Shown: positions 23,088-33,419 of the stretch, piece by piece | How positions within the stretch are numbered: the stretch's first letter is position 1 | Layout: the number at the start of each line of letters is the position of its first letter | Source of the DNA: Fonsecaea monophora | Lineage: Eukaryota; Ascomycota; Eurotiomycetes; Chaetothyriales; Herpotrichiellaceae | Reading direction: 5' to 3' | DNA: 64,000 bases | NCBI RefSeq assembly: GCF_001642475.1 | Contig: NW_019174009.1 | Coordinates: 62,001 to 126,000, forward strand | Translations under genes and position numbers: made by a program | The notes under the pieces: generated by a model | What the model saw: the letters and a program-made list of their open reading frames with translations, nothing else | The model's database searches: none | Told to the model about the DNA's origin: nothing

Positions 23088-24683
23088 ATGGCTACGGGCA
23101 GACTGTCGCCAGCGACCTTATACAGACTCAATCACAGATTAGGACCTCGCCGCGGCCATGGCCCATTGGCCTCTATCAGGACCTTTGCGAGTTCATCGTC
23201 CCTCTGCCTCCGCACGACCGAGCTCGACGGACCTAAATTGAGCGGGTTGAAGGTCAACCCAGCCCGGCTCTGGGACACGATCCACACGACAGCGCAATGG
23301 ACTTCGGCCGCGAAGCCGAAGACGGGCGATATCAGGACTGAGGGACTCTCGCGGCTGGCACTCGCCGACGACGACAAATCCGCGCGGGACTGGTTCATCT
23401 CCACCACTCAGTCTCTGGGATGCAGGACCCATGTGGATCAGATGGGAAACATCTTCGCCATCAGACCGGGCCTATCGTCGTCGACCTCTCGGCCCGGTAA
23501 CAGAGTCGAAGCACCTGCCACGTTCGCCGGCAGCCACTTGGACAGTCAACCTAGTGGCGGACGGTTCGACGGCGTCTTGGGCGTCGCTGCGGGGATCGAG
23601 ATGTTGAGGGTCCTGAATGAGAACTGGATCGAGACCGAGGGCGACGTGGGCGTGGTGAACTGGACAAATGAAGAAGGCGCTAGGTTTCCGGTTAGTATGA
23701 TGGGGAGCTCGGTCTGGGCTGGACGCGTAGGGCTAGAAAAGGCATGGGGTGTTCGCAGCGTCAGTTCGGGAGTGCCCCAGGCCACGGTCAAGGACGAACT
23801 GCAAAGAATTGGATATCTAGGGGACGTCCCTTGCTACCGTGATGGGAAGCCCGGCACACCCCTGGGCGCGCACTTCGAATTGCACATCGAGCAAGGCCCG
23901 AAACTCGAAAGGGCGAGACAAAAGGTCGGGATTGTCGAAGGCGTCCAAGCATACAAGTGGTTCACCGTCACGATAACGGGCAGAGAGTCACACTCCGGCA
24001 CCACGGATTTCGACAATCGCGCCGACGCCCTCTATTTTGCCGCAACCTTTCTGCACAAGATTCGCAAGATTGCCGAGAGTCTCAAAGGGCTAGCAACCGT
24101 GGGAATCATGCATGTCTCTCCCGGCAGCATCAACACCGTTCCCGGACAGGTCGAGATGAGTTTAGATCTGAGGAATCCTCTGGACAGGGGCTTGAAGAGG
24201 ATGGTCAAGAAGGTCGAGGAGTTTATCCAACTGGTGAACGAAGGTGATCACACGGACTCGCAGGAGGCGAAGGAAGGGGCTGGCAAGAACCACAGTGCTC
24301 CCAGAGCGGCGCCCTCGGAGAGGGTTTCAAGGCTGAAGGACAACCCACTCACGAAGATCCGGGTCGAGATGAAGGAAGATTTTTCGAGCGACGCCATCTC
24401 GTTCAACCCAGAGGCATTGCAGTGTATCGAGGAGAGCGCCATGGCTGTCTTGGGCGGCGACGCGACCAAGCTCCAGCGAATGCTGAGCGGCGCGGGCCAC
24501 GATTCCGTCTGCACCAATGTGCAGTGTCCGACGGGCATGATCTTTGTGCCTTGTAAGGATGGCGTTTCGCACAATCCGAGCGAGTGGTGCGATGAGGAGG
24601 ACTGCGCTATAGGGGCGAATGTGCTTCTTCATTCGGTGTTGAGGATGGATAGGCTGAGGAAGGAGAGAGGAGATTTTGACTGA
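23088..24683 (+). CDS. M20-family N-carbamoyl-amino-acid hydrolase / beta-ureidopropionase-like
   Basis: Zinc-dependent amidohydrolase of the hydantoinase/carbamoylase group, which removes the carbamoyl group from N-carbamoyl-amino acids (pyrimidine, purine-ureide or hydantoin breakdown). Single exon, 531 residues from the ATG at 23088. The first 55-60 residues are arginine/serine-rich (LYRLNHRLGPRRGHG, RTFASSSS), resembling a mitochondrial presequence. Metal and substrate motifs are in order: GSHLDSQPSGGRFDGVLG at about 148-165, WTNEEGARFP near 192-201, ELHIEQGP near 264-271, SHSGTTDF in the dimerisation domain, and a late GAGHDS motif. A lysine/serine-rich insertion near 388-420, between the dimerisation and C-terminal catalytic parts, looks extra relative to bacterial enzymes (about 410 residues). 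Substrate choice cannot be told from motifs. Confidence 0.88.
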   Translation: MATGRLSPATLYRLNHRLGPRRGHGPLASIRTFASSSSLCLRTTELDGPKLSGLKVNPARLWDTIHTTAQWTSAAKPKTGDIRTEGLSRLALADDDKSARDWFISTTQSLGCRTHVDQMGNIFAIRPGLSSSTSRPGNRVEAPATFAGSHLDSQPSGGRFDGVLGVAAGIEMLRVLNENWIETEGDVGVVNWTNEEGARFPVSMMGSSVWAGRVGLEKAWGVRSVSSGVPQATVKDELQRIGYLGDVPCYRDGKPGTPLGAHFELHIEQGPKLERARQKVGIVEGVQAYKWFTVTITGRESHSGTTDFDNRADALYFAATFLHKIRKIAESLKGLATVGIMHVSPGSINTVPGQVEMSLDLRNPLDRGLKRMVKKVEEFIQLVNEGDHTDSQEAKEGAGKNHSAPRAAPSERVSRLKDNPLTKIRVEMKEDFSSDAISFNPEALQCIEESAMAVLGGDATKLQRMLSGAGHDSVCTNVQCPTGMIFVPCKDGVSHNPSEWCDEEDCAIGANVLLHSVLRMDRLRKERGDFD

Positions 24684-25017
24684 GATAAAGAATGACAAAA
24701 ATTTGGAAGAGGGCAAAATATCGTGAGAACACTTCAAGAAGCAGTTAGGAACAATCCTACGGCAGAAACGCATCGGCCGACCAACGGAGGGTGATTGCGG
24801 TCTCAATGCATGACAATTCGCAATGTGCTCTATGTGGTCTCATGCGAGTTTTGGCACAGATATCAGATCTGGGCGTCGCTCCGAAACATGCTCAACTGGC
24901 GCTAACGCCGCTTGTCCAGGGCCTTCAACAATGTGCTTTTTGGAAAAGAGGTCTTCATCTCTCAGATATGTTCATGTGCACGCAGGCCAGCTCCCGGGAA
25001 AGCAGATATTCCAACCC
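24684..25017. other. convergent 3' region
   Basis: Short gap between the ends of the carbamoylase and eS10 genes, taken up by their 3' untranslated regions. No gene was seen. Confidence 0.5.
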
Positions 25018-25658
25018 TCAAGAGGCCGGAGGGGGGGCTCCACGTCCACGTCCAAAGCCACCACGGAAGGTAGGCGCAAACTCGCCAGGGGCACCACCCT
25101 CTTTACCCTCACCACGGTCCTCACGACGACGATATCCGCCCTCACGATCACCACGGGGTCCGCCACGGCCGCCGCCACGGCGCTCACGGTCATCACCACC
25201 CATCATACCACGTGGAGGAGCATGGCTGCGCTGCTGCTTGATGTGTGTCGCGGGGACGATCTCAGCGGGCAGGTGAAGCCATTCGCGCAAGTAGTCCAGA
25301 CCCTCGGGAGTCAAAGTGTAGTAATAGTATTGCCAGGAGAACTGCGTCTTGAGGTATCCACGGGAGGTGAGGGACTGGCAAGCCTTGATGACCTGCAACA
25401 CATCATGTCTTGTTAGTCCTGGCTTTTTGTTTTCTCTCGTCTATTGCAACTCGGTTGCGCCAACGTACAAAGAGGTTCTTGGTGTCAATGTCGCCGTGCT
25501 TGGGGAGGTTGTAGTCCTTCTTGGCCACGAGCACACCTTCGCGGAAGAGGTACTCGTGGATCTTCTTGCGATCGGCCTTGGGAATAAGCCTACAAAGTAG
25601 AGGTTCTTCGTTAGCATATTGTCTCAGAGAGCAAGCAGGGCGACAAGGTGTCCCACAT
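25018..25658 (-). CDS. RPS10: 40S ribosomal protein eS10
   Basis: Small-subunit ribosomal protein near the mRNA entry side of the 40S head. Exons 25658-25657, 25589-25469 and 25392-25018 give 165 residues. The reading frame needs a start codon split by an intron: AT at 25658-25657 and G at 25589, supported by an ideal branch site (TGCTAACG) 17 nt before the acceptor TAG and by the conserved N-terminus LIPKADRKKIHEYLF directly after it. The donor GTGGGA is weak, so a longer first exon starting further upstream is possible. The S10 winged-helix domain covers residues 1-95 (GVLVAKKDYNLPKH, SWQYYYYTLTPEGLDYLREWLHLP). The C-terminus is a long arginine/glycine tail with GGRGG-type repeats, as in other eukaryotic eS10 proteins. 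Confidence 0.9.
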
Positions 25659-26382
25659 TTTTGCGAATGACCCTAAGTTTTCCTTTCTGGGAATGAAAAG
25701 CTGAGAGGGAAGAGGAAGTGTTGCTGCGAGTTCCTGGCGCTCTTCGGGGAATCGCACACAACAGGAGGTGAATTTGGAAAAAGAGAGTGGTGGAGGTGGA
25801 AATGTGAAGGTTCAAAACCAAAGAGGACATTCCATGCAACCCCAAGCCGAATGTGTGTGTCGACGCCAAGATTCAGCTCTTGGCAATTATTCGGTGCGTT
25901 ATATGACATGTCTGGTGAGATTTCTACATTCACTTGTAGTCCGCCAATAGGAAGCCTTGAACTGACTCTGGACTACCTTACTAATCCCAGCAGTCCACCG
26001 TACGAACAGTCGACCCCTTGGCAAGAAAATTCTTGGCAGGCGAACTGGCGCACTCTCTGGATTTTGCGATTTTTGGATTCGTGGGACTGAACGACCCTCT
26101 ACCTCGAGACGGCAATACACACCACATCTCAACAAGATCTCGACGACGTACTCTTAATTGCTCTCTGGGGGACTGCTGATTTGATCAGGTCAGTATACGA
26201 ATTTGCTGTGTACACCTGGCGGGAGGAAATGCATTGAAGAACCCACGAAGACGAACAATCTCCCCTCCAAATCTTTCGATCACCCATCCATCCCGCACTC
26301 GATACCTGCTGTTGTGGACATTAAAAGAATTCAATACTGACGAGTTTGTGTTTCATTTGCAGGCCTCCTCAGTCCCGCAATC
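25659..26382. promoter_or_regulatory. bidirectional ribosomal-protein promoter region
   Basis: 724 bp between the divergent eS10 and eS8 start codons. A likely intron in the eS8 5' leader ends at TTTGCAG (about 26361), with a possible donor GTCAGT near 26189. A TTAGGG word on the minus strand lies in the eS10 leader (about 25672-25677). These calls are from consensus only. Confidence 0.5.
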
Positions 26383-27111
26383 ATGGGTATCTCACGAGAC
26401 AGCCGCCACAAGCGGTCTGCCACCGGTGCAAAGCGCGCATACTACCGCAAGAAGAGGTACATATTTTCCCACCATGCGAGGATGTTTCTTTGAGCAAGAG
26501 AGAGATAGACAAAGATGATCAAAGTCTGACATTTGTGTTTCGATATCTACAGAGCCTTTGAAAAGGGTCGTCAACCAGCCAACACCCGTATCGGCACCAA
26601 ACGCATCCATCTTGTCCGCACCCGAGGCGGCAATACCAAATACCGTGCCCTGCGCCTGGAAAGCGGCAACTTCTCCTGGGGCAGCGAAGGCATCGCCCGC
26701 AAGGTCCGTGTCATCGTTGTGGCCTACCACCCCTCCAACAACGAACTCGTCCGCACAAACACCCTCACCAAGTCCGCCGTTGTGCAGATTGACGCGGCCC
26801 CCTTCAGAACTTGGTACGAAGCGCACTACGGCACGAGTATTGGGCGGAAGCGGACGCAACAGACCAAGGCTGCCGGTGCTGGTGCTGCGGCTGCCGAAGG
26901 TGGAGAGACCAAAGTCAGCAGGAGCGTGCAGGCGAAGCGGGAGGAGCGGTTGAAGAAGAGCGGCAAGATCGAGCCGGCGCTGGAGAGACAATTCGAGGCC
27001 GGCCGTCTGTACGCCGTCATCAGCTCTCGGCCTGGCCAAAGTGGCAGAGTGGACGGCTACGTTCTGGAGGGTGACGAGTTGGCCTTCTACCAGAGAGCTA
27101 TCAGAAAGTGA
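26383..27111 (+). CDS. RPS8: 40S ribosomal protein eS8
   Basis: Small-subunit ribosomal protein. Exons 26383-26456 and 26553-27111 (96-bp intron) give 210 residues. The N-terminus MGISRDSRHKRSATGAKR followed by YRKKRAFEKGRQPANT is diagnostic for eS8, as is RTRGGNTKYRALRL; the intron splits the arginine of KKRAFEKG. Internal KAAGAGAAAAEGG is the usual variable eukaryotic insertion, and the C-terminus (SSRPGQSGRVDGYVLEG, ELAFYQRAIRK) is conserved. It is transcribed head-to-head with eS10. A long antisense frame across it is a shadow of codon bias. Confidence 0.96.
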
Positions 27112-28116
27112 TAAGGATATGATACTCGACTGGCGGGAAACATGGTGGGGGTGTAAGAACAGGCCGACTGCATCTGCAAAAAAGGGATGCTTGTCCGTCT
27201 CGAGGGTGACCTTGTCGGATGTGGTGGAAATGGCACGAAAAAGACCAAAAAAAGTCCTCAAGTCTGGGTGGTAGTGGACAAAGCAATCGATTATTGACAG
27301 AAACCGATTGTCGTCTTGACGATTACGAAGATGGCGGGTTCTGGTCGTGGGCCACAATGACCTTTAGATCAATCCTCTTCCTTTTCTTTTCTTTTCTTTG
27401 CTTGCTTCTACTCTTGCTTGCTTCTTCTAGCCTATCAACAAACATCCCTTGATACCTTGATAGTGTCAAAGGCCTTTCCTTGCTCACGGGCAGGCAGGGC
27501 GACTTACTAAAAGGACAGGGAAGGGAGGAGAAACCAAATATGCAAAAAGGGAAAAGGTGACAGATCGCTGGTTAGAATTCAATCTCAATCAATCAATCAA
27601 TCATGTTTGTTGAAAGTTCCTTGGCAGTAGACTGGCTGGCTGGGTACAAGCTCGAATCAGTGTTTTTCCAAACCCCCAAAACTCTGGAAAGTTCTCGTCA
27701 CACCAGGCCCTTTCATGAATCATTTCAACTGTGAAGGTTGACATTCGGTCCCTCATCTGCCTATGTCCGACAAAGTCCGTTTGAACAAGAAAGTCATCGC
27801 CCCTGTTTGCTTGCTTGCTTGCTCCCTGCGATCACCCAAGAAACCCGCTTGTCCAAGAAAAGGTTTTCCCAAGGCTCCTGGTCGCCAACAAGATCTAGCC
27901 CCTGAAACAGGATCCATCCTTTCCAAGCACATTCAATTATCGTACGCTCAAACGTACGCGACCTTGCTCCTGGTGGGATTGACAAGGACATGGCCAACTC
28001 AGTCGATCCTTTCAACCACTGGAACGCCCCATTCCTCGTGGGGGGTGACGCTGATGAAAATAGCCGCAGCTCGAAAAGGAGAGCATCTCAATGTGCAACT
28101 GGACACACATCGACAA
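27112..28116. other. convergent intergenic region with simple repeats
   Basis: Contains 3' ends of eS8 and of the next minus-strand gene. Simple sequences include a CTTTT run near 27380-27400, AATC repeats (27583-27602) and CTTG repeats (27806-27822). No gene is supported. Confidence 0.5.
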
Positions 28117-29126
28117 TCAGGATGCAGTGACGTTGCCATCATGATGTACAGTCAGGGCTCCACCAAATGAGTTAGCCATACAAGTCAGCAAGATTGGCAG
28201 CGAATAAACTTACCAAGAGGCTCCTCGTCACCAGTATTTCCGTTGAAGGAGAAAAACTCGTCACGAATCGCCTGTGCATACTGACTAATCGAAGCTTCGA
28301 CGTGAGGATGGACGGGAGTCATACCGACCATACCAATCTGTTGGCTGAACGGGGAAGAATTTCTCGCGTACGCGGCTTGAATCCTAGCCTGGCGCTCAGC
28401 TTTACGGCGGGCAGCTCGCACACGTAGTTCCTCGAGCTTGGCTTCATGAACTTCGATGGCGGTGAGAAGTCTCCCATGAGTAAGGTAGAAGTCCTTGGAG
28501 ACTTTGAAGTTGAAGAGGATGTCTGCTGCGGTGGAGCTGGCCTCCTGCAGACGATTCTTCTCGAGATTGAGAATGGTGTCAAAGGTGGCTCTGTCAACAT
28601 TGCTGTAGTTTGCGACCTTGGACAGAGCGTCTGGAATGACCTTGATGCAATGGGCCATGAGCTTTTTGTCATCACGAGAAATGAACAGATTGTGAGTGAG
28701 CTTGATGTAGAGTTCAAAGCTGACCAATTCAGCTGTCGCCATCAACCAGCGGCCTTGAAGTTGCAGGAGGTGCTTGTAGAAGGCCAACAGCTTCTTACCC
28801 CCAGGAGAACTGACCAAGAAGGACCGAATGGCCGACAGAGCAGGTCGCAGGTTTTCGTACTGGACTTTTGGACCCGGCTCCTTGCTCAGGAGGTATTCGA
28901 CGAATCTTGGTGTTGCGAGCACGATCTTCCCAGGAAGAGGCGCTTTGTTGTCGAGGAAGTGTTGCAAGCTCCGCTTGTTGTCTTCGTAAAGGAGGGTGAA
29001 GTAAGGGTCGAGAGTGACTGACTTGGACGGCGCAGTCCTCAATGGGAGGGTGAGAGTAGAGGTGGTCGAGGGCATGTCGGGGACCTTGGAAGGTGACATG
29101 TTCGCTGGTACAGGAGAGTTTGACAT
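28117..29126 (-). CDS. hypothetical alpha-helical protein
   Basis: Not recognised. Exons 29126-28214 and 28157-28117 give 317 residues. The intron has donor GTAAGT, an ideal branch CTAAC and acceptor GGAG, and splicing replaces an unconvincing read-through tail with ALTVHHDGNVTAS. The start at 29126 is the first ATG of the frame. Residues 1-35 are serine/threonine/proline-rich and probably disordered. From about 38 to 255 the protein is rich in predicted helices (RSLQHFLDNK, LLAFYKHLLQLQGRWL, ELVSFELYIKLTHNLF), and a strongly charged helix near 240-265 (LEELRVRAARRKAERQAR) may be a coiled coil. There are no membrane segments and no signal peptide. The continuous frame, good splice sites and balanced composition argue for a real gene. 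Its role is unknown. Confidence 0.75.
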
Positions 29127-30203
29127 TGTACAATTACTCGGTAGATGATCTTGTCTCAACGAAGCTGGCTGATGTTGAAGCGGGGATGGTAGATGTAGAA
29201 GACAGTGAGCTCAGACAGAGATGAAATATTAGTAAACCAAAATTCCCTTGGGACCAAGAGGCTGGGGGACAAAGCATCCATGGGTGCGGCAGAACTCGAT
29301 CTAAACAAGTGAATGATATCTGATCGTCACGTTGATTTGTAGTGTATGTTCATGTATGTGTTCTTCACCCTTCCCTGCGCTTACCACACAACAGCTTGGA
29401 CATTTGATATCTCTTTCCGTCTTCTTCAAAAGTCAGGACTCGAGATACCCCAGGCGATCACCTTGAGCTCATGTTTGACAGTCTGGAGGCCTGAGAGTTC
29501 CATCATCACGTCCCAAGTTGATTGTTCCAAGATTCTTTCAAAGGATGGACACCCAAGGGAAGAGCCGATAGATCTTTCCTTACACCAATATGGAGTCCTG
29601 CACAGGTATATCTTGACACATTCGGCATTGATAGTATACAATGCTAGCTGGACAGCATCAGCTCGGGCGGTCGTTCTGGAAGAGGCAAACAGAGAACATT
29701 GTAGGCTGATTAAGCGGCCTAGAGCTGATGCAGGTTGACTGTTGCAGCTTTCGTGGAGCCCACGATGATCATCGGTATACTCGTTTAACAGCACCAAGTC
29801 GAGCTCGCGCATTCATCTGTTACAAGACATACCACAATGGCACAATAGCAAAGACAAGATGGAGAAGCAAACAACGTGGAGTCGCCAGGGCAGATGGCGG
29901 ATGCTTGGTGGAGGATGCTCGAATAGGAAAAGGTGGCACACGATGGTCCGAAAGTCGGTTGATGGTCGAATGAACTGTGGCTGCAACCATCTCTACCGAG
30001 TACCGAGTACATCGTCACCTCATACTGCGTCTCAACAACTGACTTCCTGCTCCTATTCCCACTGCCACTCTCATATCGACCACAGAAGAACACATCTCGA
30101 GTCCCAAATGACCCTCCTTTCCAAGACCGAGCCGTCTACCTCCCTTTCATATTCGCCTACGACCGGAGACCTGCCGACTACAGCATATCGATAATGTCGC
30201 CCT
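29127..30203. other. intergenic region
   Basis: About 1.1 kb holding the promoter of the hypothetical gene (its left part) and the 3' untranslated region of the MDR dehydrogenase. A TACCGAGTACCGAGTAC cluster occurs at 29994-30010. No supported gene. Confidence 0.45.
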
Positions 30204-31515
30204 CTATTCGAAAACAATGGCTGCCTTGATCGCACTCTTGTTCTTCATCGATTCCAGGCACTCGGCCCATTGCTCCAGCTTGAATGTCTTGTTGACAATG
30301 CCTGCGACCTTTACCTTGCCCGAGTCTATTCAACCCATCGTTAGTCGCATGCGCGTGGAAAGAGCAAGGAATTGACAAGACATACCAAGGTAGTCGATGG
30401 CAGCAGGGAACTTGTAGGTCTCGCTGAACGACCCAAGGATGGTGATTTCGTCCCCGAAGATCTTGGTCGGTGGCCACGACACACGGTCCTTGTTGCCGTA
30501 GACGCCATAAACCACAAGCTTGCCGCCTCTTCGGACATAGTTGATCGAATCCTCCAAGATCTTGACACTACCCGTAGCCTCAACCACAACATCAAAGCCA
30601 TAGGGGTTTTCTCTCTTGATCTTTTCAAACTGCGGGCCGGGGTCCTTGCGAGACAGTTCAACGTACTCATCAGCCGCATCCAGGGATTTGGCGAGGTTCA
30701 TCTTCAGTCCCTCAGGTGCAGCAATGACAACATGGCAACCGCCGTTCTGGCGGAGCATTTGCGTCAAGACGAGACCCGTAGGACCCGCGCCGAACATGAG
30801 CACGCTGGAACCCATCTTAGGTGAAATCTTGTCCAGACCGTGGGCGGCACAGGAGGCGGGCTCGAGCAGGGTGGCGTCGACATCGGACAAGTTCTTGATC
30901 GGGAACACTCGTTTGGCAGGGTATGCACAGTACTCGGCAAAGCCACCGTCCATGGTCACACCGTGGGCTTGGAAGTCTTCGCAGAGAAGCTCCTCCCCAC
31001 GACGGCAGTAGAAGCACTCTCCACAAAGTTCCGAGTTGTCTGCAACAACCCGCTGACCGACTTCGAAACCCTTAACCTTGGGTCCGAGGGCTGCAACGAC
31101 ACCGACGGTCTCGTGACCGGGAATCAAGGGGAACTGCGGTTTCCGTCAGATTTGTTCAGGGCCATCACGTTGAACTGCTGCTCGTACCTTGGCCAAGAAT
31201 TCACCCTCGTGAATGTGCAGGTCGGTGCCGCAGACACCGCAAGCCTTGACCTTGATCTATGTCCTGTCCTCAGCATTCTCTTCGTTCAGTCTCGGTCGAG
31301 CTTACGTACCAGGATATCATTTTCACGAAGCTTAGGGAGGGGGACCTCGACGACGCTGAACTTTTCTGGCTCATCGTACTCTAGATGCACACACGGGATC
31401 AGTCGAAGTTTCAGCCAGGATCTGCCTGCGGACCAGAATCGAGAACCAAACGTGGGGATATCGAGGGAGTCATACTCAACGCCTTCATCTTGGAGGGGAG
31501 ACTTGTGGAACCCAT
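30204..31515 (-). CDS. zinc MDR dehydrogenase, D-arabinitol dehydrogenase type
   Basis: Medium-chain zinc dehydrogenase, probably oxidising a polyol such as D-arabinitol to a ketose. Five exons (31515-31476, 31380-31310, 31256-31188, 31133-30386, 30325-30204) give 349 residues, with all junctions in frame. Catalytic zinc ligands are present in ACGVCGTDLH (Cys about 46) and PGHETVG (His about 67). The structural zinc site has four cysteines at about 97, 100, 103 and 111, spaced C-x2-C-x2-C-x7-C. The Rossmann motif FGAGPTGL lies near residue 183. The body resembles fungal D-arabinitol dehydrogenases (FPLIPGHETVG, LEPASCAAHGLD). Polyol enzymes of this kind serve carbon storage and osmotic or host-sugar metabolism. 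Sorbitol or threonine dehydrogenase activity is the main alternative. Confidence 0.87.
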
Positions 31516-33419
31516 TTTGATCTACGATCTCTGGTCTATGGAAGATGCAGCAGCACAAACAGGAGGAACAAGTTGCAGAGAATATTCAGGACGGGAGAAG
31601 AAGCAACAGAAGACGTCTAAAGCGGTCGACCGATCACAAAAAGAAATATGTTGAGGGGGGACCTCGCGCCAGCCAAAGCTACCCAGCCTCACGTAGCCAT
31701 GACAGCAACAAAATGATCTCTTGGGCAGCGCAGCCGAGTGCGGGGCGAGTATCTGCTTGATCGAAACTTTTTCTCGACATTTTCCGATGACCAACCAAAT
31801 GGCCATGGACGATCTCACACCCCTCCGAGATATCATCGTGCACCCGTGCGTTATCTCATTATTCTCAGAGCCAGATATCTGAGACCGGAGCCAAAGATCT
31901 TGTCTAGCCCAGCTTCCCCGTTTCCGAGCTTGTTCACTAATGACCCTCGTCTGCACTTCGGGCAAATTCCTCCGCAAGATCGGAGGGGGGGGGGGGGGTT
32001 TCTTTCTCGACAAACAGATCCAGTGGTCCTGGGAAAGTCGGTGAGCGCAGCCTTGGGACCTGGAGCGTTCACGATCTTGAGGCAGGACTTATCATTCGCC
32101 CTTGGTCCATTGTGAAGCAGATATGAGCCACTGGGAGAATTCCAGACTCGTCTGGAACCTGTCTCACACGGCTAATCAAAGTTGCACTCTAGCGCCCGAG
32201 CTTGAGAGCTGTTGCCCTGAGGTCTTGCTCGGTCTTTTTTGCCCTGACGGATGCGGATGCACCCAGGAACAACCTTGTTCCCGATTCGACGGGTACATGT
32301 CACCACTGCCAACAAGCCAACAACGGCGCGAAAACACAGGGGGTGACTGGACTCAATTATTTTTACCCAGAAGTACCTGCGTTCCTGACTCCTTCAGTCA
32401 GCACCGAGAAAATCCCACACGCGTGTGCGCTTGAATCTTTTCCCGCCAACTCTCAACGAGTTTGTGCGCGACTTTGTGGCCTCGTCGCGTGACTCACCGG
32501 ACCTGTGGCTTTCAGGGGCAAGAAGCGAAATGTGGATGAGGGAGAGACACATTCACAAAAAGATAAACCGGACCGCCCTCCGCTCACACCACAAGACAGG
32601 CCAGGTAGGAGGTCGTTCACTGTGTTCATGGTCTCCATGCCATGATGCCATGATGCCATAGTCTGTCCATCTCTTGTTACCTTCAAGTACAAGCACTCGT
32701 CTGTCTTGGCTTGTCAATCTTTTCCCCGCGACCCTCCTTCCCCTCCTTGCCTGCTCGTTCCTCGTCGCTAGCATTATTAGTGCGATAGTGGGATAGTGCC
32801 ATGATCCAATAGTTCTTTTCTCTTATATCACCACGCCCTCTACCTCTACCTTGCTTGCCCTTTTGATTTTCACCACGACTATGTCCTCTACTACTTTTTC
32901 GAGATGGCGAGATGAACACGATTTGGCCATCAGGGCGTCGCTCACTCATCTGTCATATAGAAACCAAAGAGAAACAGAAAACAAGACGGTTGATCGCCCG
33001 TGACTTTCCTATACTCGTGGCATGCGTTGTCCCAACTTTTGCTTTATATGTTCGGGAGCCCAAAGCTAACCTTTCCTTTTGCTCCTCGTTCTTGACCCAA
33101 TACAACCAAGGTGCAATGCGACGCAGTGCGATTCAACACTCATGAACTGAGTCCAAACTACTCGGTTCAGATTCCCTTGCCATACTTCCAAGCGGCGCCT
33201 GTTTTCCAACGGTTGCCACGGGGCCGGTAAAATGCTTCGACTCTCAAACTTCCAACACCAGCGCCGACGCTCCCGAAACCAACCCCAGAGAAAAGCGTGA
33301 CACATGATCCAACACAGAGAACGTCGTGGCTCCTATTTCGTCCTGCGGCATCTGTCTTTGGCCTCTTGCCTCTTGCCTCGCCTATATCGTGCCACCAGCC
33401 CAGCGCATAACCACAAGAT
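31516..33419. other. 1.9-kb intergenic region
   Basis: Between the MDR dehydrogenase promoter and the 3' end of the HECT gene. It contains a 14-base G tract (31985-31998) and a short repeat of CCATGATG near 32640-32660. A cysteine-rich frame at 32102-32434 has no signal peptide and no splice support and was not accepted. Confidence 0.45.

Noticed and set aside
26392..27357. 321-codon minus-strand open frame across eS8
   Set aside because: It is antisense to a certain ribosomal protein gene, has no motif, and is explained by that gene's strong codon bias.
27583..27822. Regular AATC and CTTG repeats as a possible CRISPR-like array
   Set aside because: They are simple 4-bp microsatellites without spacers, and the genome is eukaryotic.
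32102..32434. Cysteine-rich frame that could suggest another secreted protein
   Set aside because: The N-terminus is not hydrophobic and the cysteines are not arranged in a coherent module.
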